From positions 23,497,638-23,561,637 of the forward strand of contig OY540815.1 of assembly GCA_961205875.1 (NCBI GenBank): a DNA stretch of 64,000 bases, read 5' to 3'. The notes under the pieces were generated by a model. It saw nothing but the letters and a program-made list of their open reading frames with translations. It was not told where the DNA came from and did not search any database. The first letter of the stretch is position 1, and each line of letters begins with the position of its first letter. Positions 57,201 to 64,000 of the stretch are shown piece after piece. This DNA is from Sialis fuliginosa. Taxonomy: Eukaryota > Arthropoda > Insecta > Megaloptera > Sialidae. The translations under genes were made by a program, and so were the position numbers.

Positions 57201-58865
57201 GTTGCGAGATTTGATTCTGTGTTAACTAAAATTAAAATGTGTACAGTCAAACATCGTGACATCGAATCTAGCCGGAAATGGAATGCTTTTCTAAAAATCC
57301 GGTTTAAAATATGATGTGAATAATTTCTAGTGTTTTACGCCAGATTCTGAATAGGTATTTCAGAAACTGAACGTGCAGAGATCAGTTTTGCGCGCTAGCG
57401 TAAATTTAAAATCAGTTTATCTCGACACTCAGATTAAAGATCTCAATTAGATCTACGAGATACAAGTACAAATAAAAATATTTCACCTGTTTAAGTTGGT
57501 GAAAAATTTCATTTAAAAAAAAACAGTATGAAATATTAAAGACGCATAGCATTGGAAAGATCGTCTCAGCAGTTAATCGAACCTGCTTTTCTGAAAATCC
57601 AAATACAGTAAGTCCTTTACGCGATTAATTCGTTCCAAAGGTTTTCATGTTAGTCGAAAAATCGAGAACTTATTGTAGCAAAAAATATAACAATCAGTTT
57701 TGTAAAACAGCAGAGACAAATGTTTAAAATTGTAAACAAAATGCACCAATTCAATACTAAAAATCGTAAAAAATATATAAATTCCCTTATATATAATATT
57801 ATATATTTATATTATATATTATATAAATTCCTCTTAGGCTTTATTATAGTGAAAATCCTATAAAAATCGGTTTAGTTGTTTTGTGTCAAGTCGTAACAAA
57901 CAAGTTAAAATACAAAGTTTAAAAAAATGATTGTAGGTACCTACTCCAAAATCAAAAATTGTACTGACAGAACTTACGAAATATAGAATATTTTTTTGTT
58001 TTCTTTATTTTAGTATCAAAATCTATGTAGATATATAAAATGAATTATTTAAAAAATATGATACTAAGAGTTTTCCAGGTAAAAAGAAGTTAATTATTAT
58101 TGTCAAATAAAATAATAAAAAATTTCAGAATAGAAATAAATTGAAATTAATTTTTCTACTTCTTATATAAATTCTAAAGGAAAGATGATAAAAATATATA
58201 ATCTCCTGACATTTATTAGAGAAGTAGTTTTTCTAACGTGTTTGTTTCTATTTTTATATATAATATATATATATATATACATATAATGTTCATATAAGAG
58301 TCTAAGTGGTCGCTGCAATTAATGATCTGTTATATAAATACTTACTGGTTTTTAAAATAACTGTTAAGTTAATTATTTTATGATTAACGATAAATAGTAC
58401 ATCTCTATCATAATAAAAGGTGTGGCGATAAGGGGGTTAATCACTCCCCCCCCCCATGTACCTTATGTGGACATACATAATATATAATATGACAATATTT
58501 AAGGTAAAAAAAAAAACGATTTTCCATCAATTTCACATTTTGTGAAGATTCTTGTTTGGCATTTTAATAATATAAAATAATTGATAAATTAATATTAACT
58601 TTTACAAAATTTAAAGAGTTTTATAATTAATATTTTCAAGTCTAAGGGAACTATTATACATAATAAAATATAAAGTACAAAAATATATAAAACGTAAAGA
58701 ATATCATATAGAATTACTGTAACACCAACAATAAACCAAAAAATTAATGTCGCACTGGCCACACCTTAACAAATTGACTGCCACTCATTTCGTCTTCCAG
58801 CGGTGTTGAAATAACACATAAATACATGACATATATAATATTTACACCTTAATGGTTCTATAGTC
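57201..58865. other. Non-coding AT-rich
   Basis: No exon. Contains TA microsatellites at 57790-57825 and 58255-58280, and a C run at 58446-58455. Confidence 0.5.
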
Positions 58866-59762
58866 AGTGGCGTGCATAAAAAAAATATTTTTGTTTTGAA
58901 TTTTTTTTAAATATTTGTGTCTAACGTCATTTTATAGGCAATGTATTTGTTTGTTAAATTAAAACTATGTAAAACTTATCAGATATTTTATGAAAACAAA
59001 CATCTGCCAAGTAAATGCACAGTGCTTCCTCGTGCTAAATTCACCAAATGTAGTTAATTATTCAACAATTTAAATAAAAAACGATAAAGTATTCAGATAA
59101 ATTACCTGGCATTGGTTAATCATTTAATTTTTATACAATTTTACTTAAAAATATTAGTTCGAAATTTTTTTTAAAACGCACCTGATTATTTTTTCGTATA
59201 TTTTTAATTTTTTGACAATTTCAATCTAAATTTATGCAAACGTCAAAATGACATTTAATATGTCAAAGTAAATATCAGTTTAAAAAGCAAATTGAGATAA
59301 ATCTTTGTAAGGGAATATTTTACAACAAACGTTGTATACTTATATTATAGAAAATTAAATGCTCTGCAAAAAAAATTCTATAAAATTTTCACGTAACATG
59401 TGTCGTACTTAAAATTTCTTGAATAAAATATTATTTTGGGATGTCATTCCTCCCCCTTACTCAATATTTTGATGATTCAACAACCACAAGTTTCATTAAT
59501 ATCGGTTCAGTGGCTCATGAGTTATGCATGTGACAAGAATTCAGGGGACAGACACACTGACAAACTAACCTGAAACGGAAAGATCAATTTAAAAAAAAAT
59601 CTCGTTTTAAAACGATCACAAAGCTTCTCGTATCTTCGATATTGCGAGGAAGCAAAATGTATTATTGTTATGAATATATATATTAATATGAAATAATGAT
59701 ATTAAAACTAGCAGGATAATTTGTACCACCTATCCCTCCGTTTTACTGTAATGCCGCCACTG
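58866..59762 (+). repeat. Family B element, long copy
   Basis: Outer ends CAGTGGCGTGCAT and 'AATGCCGCCACTG' are inverted over 8 bp (CAGTGGCG / CGCCACTG), suggesting hAT relationship, though flanks show no 8-bp duplication. Inside: 'CATCTGCCAAGTAAATGC', GCTTCCTCGTGCTAAATTC, 'TGTCATTCCTCCCCCTTAC', 'TCATTAATATCGGTTCAGTG', 'CTTCTCGTATCTTCGATAT', GCGAGGAAGC. No coding frame. Confidence 0.8.
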
Positions 59763-60104
59763 TTTAGTACGTGTAATAGTCACCATTGGCGCTGTGTGTA
59801 ATGGATATGATCGTTAAAATAAAATACAACCCGTCGGCATGTTTTTAATAAGATGAAAATAGCGCAGCGGGACTATACCTAATGAAAAAGTAGCAACAAT
59901 ACTGACGTACGGTTGGCTTGTTTAATCATGACGGGGTGTAATACCTCGTTCATGTCACTTCAGATGGACTGTACGTATTACGAGAAGAATTAAGACCAGA
60001 TCTAGTATTTAATAGTCTCTCTCATAGTGAACGCTATGAAAGATTATATATTTCCGGAAGAAATAATCACAGAGCAATAAATAAAATTCAAATAGATAGC
60101 TTTA
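59763..60104. other. GC-balanced single-copy block
   Basis: 'ACAACCCGTCGGCATGTTTT', 'TGACGTACGGTTGGCTTG' and 'ATGTCACTTCAGATGGACTG' belong to no repeat seen here. No splice-framed exon could be read; possibly regulatory. Confidence 0.35.
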
Positions 60105-60441
60105 TGTCCGGTATTATAAAGGACCTAACAACATTTTCTAGCTAGCAATTACATTCAAATGAGGTATTAATTCTGTACTAGTATCTATGGATTAGTTATG
60201 GAATTTAGAGCAGTGACACTTCAACTAATTGTAACACAGATGGTATCTTTGACCGTAGAAAATAATTTTCATAACATCACCACTGTTTTAATACCGTTTG
60301 TATTTACCTACAACGCGTGCGCGAAACTTGTCAAAGTCATCAACAAACTCCAAAAGAACTTTCATATAAGTTTGATATCTCAGTTGAAAGTGTTTGTTAA
60401 GCTAGCTAACAAATTTGTTAGGTCCTTTATGATACCGGACA
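60105..60441 (+). mobile_element. Family D element, full copy with short ORF
   Basis: Starts TGTCCGGTATTATAAAGGAC and ends 'GTCCTTTATGATACCGGACA'. TTA flanks both sides, a 3-bp duplication typical of PIF/Harbinger-like elements. Within it a plus-strand frame starts at 60198 (MEFRAVTLQLIVTQMVSLTV) and is open across the element. The minus-strand frame of the 15112 copy encodes the same peptide with about 13 changes in 64 residues. The peptide has no domain that I recognise; too short for a transposase. Confidence 0.82.
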
Positions 60442-61081
60442 TTAACCCCCCAGCAGTGCCCCCCCCCCCCTCCCCCGAGTATAACGGGCAGCGTAGAAAT
60501 TGGCGTCGGTAAAAAAAGTCATTAAAATTAGTAACAAGCGTAAAATTTTGGATTGAGGTAGCAACGAAAAAAACTCTTGAATTTTTATATTTTGCATATA
60601 GTGAGGGCCTTTAGTTACGGCCCTGGTTCATATCTATGTTCATGCACACCCATTTTTTTATTTAATAAATGTCCTTCTACAGGATGCAAGCTAATTTCAT
60701 TAAGATCAGTTCAGCGGCTTGGCCGAAAAGGTAATAGACAGACAGAGACTCCTACTTTCGCATTTATAATATCAGTATGGATTATATTATATTTTTTATT
60801 ATTACTAATTCAAGTCTCTTATTCTCTGGAAATAGCTTATATAATGTAATTTATAATTTTATGATAAAAGCAGATATATTAAAAAAGTTTATAAAAATTC
60901 CAAAAATGTATGTTGCAAAATTAGAAAAATAAACTTTGGTACTGGAATTCAAAATATGTACACATAAAAAAGTCAAAGTAAAGGTGCTTTATTAAAATAA
61001 TTGTTGTATATATTTCAACAAGCATGTCTCTCTCTCTCTGTCTATTATGAAACTCTTCTCTACTCTAGATAGAGTTATTAC
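60442..61081. other. Non-coding; repeat tail near 60700
   Basis: C run at 60459-60475. 'TTAAGATCAGTTCAGCGGC' and (CAGA) near 60700 belong to an insect repeat tail. (CT)n at 61027. No exon. Confidence 0.45.
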
Positions 61082-61575
61082 ATGACTTGTCTTGGAAAGA
61101 ACCCCAGTAATGGAAAATTTTTAATTAAATGTACTGAATTAGAAATATGTGTTGATATTTGATTACTACCATTTCTGAATATTAATCTATATACATTTAA
61201 CTGTCTTACAGCGTGATTTGATGACAATCGGCCAATAGGTGTCATAATGGTGGACATTTAAACTAATTATTAGTATAATTTATTTATTAATTATTATATT
61301 ATCATAGCAACGATTCTTTCTTTTATATCTTTTGTATTTTACTACTTGTGTCCATCACTGCGTGCTCATTACTGGAGAAAAGTATAAACAAAATAAAAGG
61401 CTATAATTTAAAAACAAACTAGATTTGCGAACTTCGGTAATTAAATTGATTAAATAAAGAAATACTTGTTTTATAAGTAATATGAGTTCATGAAAATTAC
61501 ATAAAAAAGAAGCCCGTTAATCACATGAACAGTAAACCTTGCTCTTATAGCGGCCATTACTGGTGTCAGTACCTT
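61082..61575 (+). mobile_element. Family A MITE, lacking extreme left end
   Basis: From 'CTTGTCTTGGAAAGAACCCC' to 'GGCCATTACTGGTGTCAGTA' and CCT, then TA. Internal deletion near 61310 removes the 'GCTTTACATTGTTTC' block. Confidence 0.87.
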
Positions 61576-62748
61576 AATAAGCATCATTTTATACGTTATT
61601 TGCAAATACATTTATTTTATACTTATTGTATATACATAGAAAGTAAATGTAATTAAGTGCATATAATTTAATATACCTACATTAAAGATATGTTTTATAA
61701 GTAAAAGATTTAAATTTAAATACTTAGTTACAAAAGGATTACGAAGTTTCGAATTGTAAAGGATTTATTAAATTTTATAATTAGAAATTTGTTAAATTAG
61801 GGCTTATAAAGTATTTAAATTATTTTCAACTTAATTCAATAAAAAATATGCAATTTAATTTACTTAATTCCGGGAATGAATACGACTTCCGCTGTTAGAT
61901 TTTTCAGAAAATTATTAATTGCAGGTAAATAAAAAACGATTTTCAATTTTGTAGTTGTAATATTTTGAGATAATTAAATTAATTATTACTTTTAATTAAC
62001 GTCGGTTTTATTTTTAACAAAAAAGTTTTTATTTATCCCTTTTGAGTGGATTTTCTTCAAAGTCCATGGTCAAATTCTGATGAAATTTATATGGACTCAC
62101 CTCGGGAGTATAGCTATCTCCTTACCAAATTTCATCAAAATCGGTTCAGCCGTTTAGACGTGAAAAGGTAATTAACAAACAGACACACTTTTATAATTTT
62201 AATATGGATGCTTTTCCCATTAAAAATTGTTTGAAAATTTATATGTTGGTAGTTTAAAAAACAATCTGGAACTGAATTAAACATTTTTGAACAGCCAATT
62301 GCACGGAAAATTTACTGAAGTAATTTTATTACCAATATAAAAAATAATTTCACACACGATATAATAAAATACAAATAATAAAAAAACATTTCAATAAAAA
62401 TTTCATCACAGCATGTAATAAAAAATTCAGTAATTTAATTTTGATTGACCCCCTCCTCCTCCCCCTCCCCCTCCGCCGGAGCAAAACTGTCATCACGGAT
62501 TTACGACGTATATAATAATAATAATATCGCGGAATAAAAACAAACTCGCGACAACAGATTGACGTGAAATAAACAAAAAAAAAATGCACGTCAGTAGAAA
62601 TAAATGCCCATAAAAAGTTGGTAAAATTGCGGCATTAAAAAATACTCTCTGGGCAGGAGCTATAAAGGCATTTGTGTGACGCTGCTGCCGCGATAGCTAT
62701 AATTCTGAATTATGATTGTGTTTTATACATACGTACGTGCATGTGCCA
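61576..62748. other. Non-coding; repeat tail 62080-62200
   Basis: 'TTTCATCAAAATCGGTTCAG' and 'ACAGACACACTTTTATAATT' near 62130 are the common insect tail. A CT/C-rich run (62450-62480) underlies a spurious basic minus-strand frame. Confidence 0.45.
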
Positions 62749-63506
62749 GTGGCGGTTCGTCAAATTTAAAAAAAAAAATTTGATACTGAAAAAATAAAAA
62801 TAAATATTTTTTGTATTATTATAAAAACAAGTAGGCGCTGATTTTTTTTTATTGACTTCTGGAACAGTATCGGAAAAAAAACATTTGCCGAGTAAATGCA
62901 TAGTGCTTTCTCTTGCGTAATTCAGCAAAGGTAGTTAAGTATTGAACAATTTAAATAAAAACCGATAAATTGTCTATCATATAATTTTATTCAATTTTAT
63001 TTAAAAATATTTTTTTAATACGCGTATGATTATTTATTCATAAATTTATACTTTTTTGACAAATTTAATCTAAATATAATTTTTTCTGCTATCCAAACTT
63101 CAAAATGACATTTAATATGTTAAAGTAAAATAGCGACTGTAAAAAACAAATGATGATTTTTAAAGCAAGTATAGTAAACAAGTAAATTTCTATTTTGGGA
63201 TGTCACTCCTCCCCCTTACACACGATTTTTTAATGGGATCGTCAATCCAGACTCAACCAACTGCTTCATGAGTTATGCGTGTGACAAGGATTCAGGAGAC
63301 AGACAGACAGACACAGAACGAAAAGTGTTTGCCTTGACCTGAAACAAAAGGATTTTTTTTCTCATTTTAAAACGATCACAAAGCTTCTCGTATCTTCGAT
63401 ATGGGAAGCGAATATTTAAAAAATGTAATGAAACTTTTGGTTTCTCCAAAAAAAAATCTATGAGAATTTTCTAAATTATTAATTATTATCGCCACGAGCC
63501 GCCACT
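62749..63506 (+). repeat. Family B element with CAGTGGCGG ends
   Basis: Outer CAGTGGCGGTTCGT and 'ACGAGCCGCCACTG' are inverted with one change. Inside are 'CATTTGCCGAGTAAATGC', 'GTGCTTTCTCTTGCG', 'GGGATGTCACTCCTCCCCCT', 'GTGACAAGGATTCAGGAG' and 'CTTCTCGTATCTTCGATAT'. Flanks (GCATGTGC, GATAAATA) do not match, so the insertion duplication is lost or the limits are off. Confidence 0.78.
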
Positions 63507-64000
63507 GGATAAATACATACATACACACATGTAGATGCATAAGCTGAGAAAAGTTATTCCGTTTACATCTTAGAACCACTTTATTCCTGGGAGTGTTTAT
63601 ATTTATATGTATATATATTATATATAACATATATGCCTACAACATTTGTTTGGCTTGAACATAACATAATACATATTAATTTTTGTACATTATTATTGTC
63701 AAACTCTAAATTACATACTCAAACAAAGTGCCTGTATTTTTGATGTATTCTTTAATTCTATTTAATTATTTAAAAAAAAATATTTTTGGCTAAATCATAA
63801 ATGTTGGAAAAAAATTAAAGGAACATAAATTATAGATAATAATATACTCGACAATTTTTATCTAAAATATTTCTTTCTTATTCGTACCATTTCGAAAATA
63901 ATTAGAAAATTCAAAAATTGATAAGAGTAAACATCCGTTTCCGGTTTAGTAATTATATGAAAAAGATTTGCGCTATGAATTGGTTCCGCACCCACCGAAT
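63507..64000. other. Non-coding AT-rich window end
   Basis: TA microsatellite near 63610; no exon or defined repeat. Confidence 0.5.

Noticed and set aside
62350..62589. Basic minus-strand frame RRRGRGRRRGS
   Set aside because: Translation of a C/T-rich low-complexity tract.
1..64000. tRNA, rRNA or snRNA genes
   Set aside because: No cloverleaf with B-box GGTTCGANTCC or rRNA-like block was seen by eye on either strand; a tRNAscan-SE and Infernal run would be decisive.

Overview
This window is AT-rich animal DNA, most likely from an insect nuclear genome. The evidence is that its few coding pieces are small exons with GT-AG splice sites spread over kilobases, there is no bacterial-style dense coding, and most of the sequence is short non-autonomous transposons, tandem repeats and microsatellites. 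Recurrent tails of the type 'CTGAACCGAT..TTGATGAAA' and 'CTAGCTGTACCCGCG' are typical of insect repeat families. I cannot assign the order or species. No rRNA, tRNA, CRISPR array, virus or operon was found.

The one gene I am confident of is on the plus strand: three internal exons (35362-35565, 40497-40642, 50149-50299) that splice in frame (phases 1-1, 1-0, 0-1). They encode the end of one immunoglobulin domain and a complete following one, and read like Ig2-Ig3 of the Sidestep family of cell-surface axon-guidance receptors. The first Ig domain and the Ig4/Ig5/FN3/membrane exons were not found, so the gene probably runs off both ends. A weak signal-peptide-like start at 1489 is recorded as a candidate only. 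The exons cover about 0.5 kb of 64 kb.

A second protein-coding relic lies at 7518-8273: a spliced-looking BEN-domain gene, same strand, broken by a frameshift and a stop. A third, at 46281-46680, is the 3' end of a Penelope-like retroelement (GIY-YIG endonuclease) with a possible hammerhead-ribozyme-like core after it.

The rest is layered repeats. (A) A Tc1/mariner-like MITE family ending AGGTACTGGCACC with TA duplications, about ten copies. (B) A family bounded by GCTTCCTCG / CGAGGAAGC, eight copies or fragments. (C) Long fold-back hairpins of about 0.7 kb at 11.1, 35.8 and 55.9 kb, one internally duplicated. (D) TGTCCGG-ended elements at 15.1 and 60.1 kb. (E) TATTACACTAT-ended elements at 24.7 and 40.8 kb. 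(F) Hairpin elements at 28.1 and 44.2 kb. (G) GGATCTTGG hairpins at 43.4 and 53.9 kb. At least four hAT-type MITEs have exact 8-bp target duplications and two more have imperfect ones. Four multi-copy tandem arrays start at 1.9, 17.8, 21.5 and 34.7 kb; the last ends 73 bp before the first Ig exon. Long G or C homopolymers (up to 32 G) stand out against the AT-rich background. A few GC-balanced, apparently single-copy blocks (notably 34300-34560) are candidates for conserved regulatory DNA.
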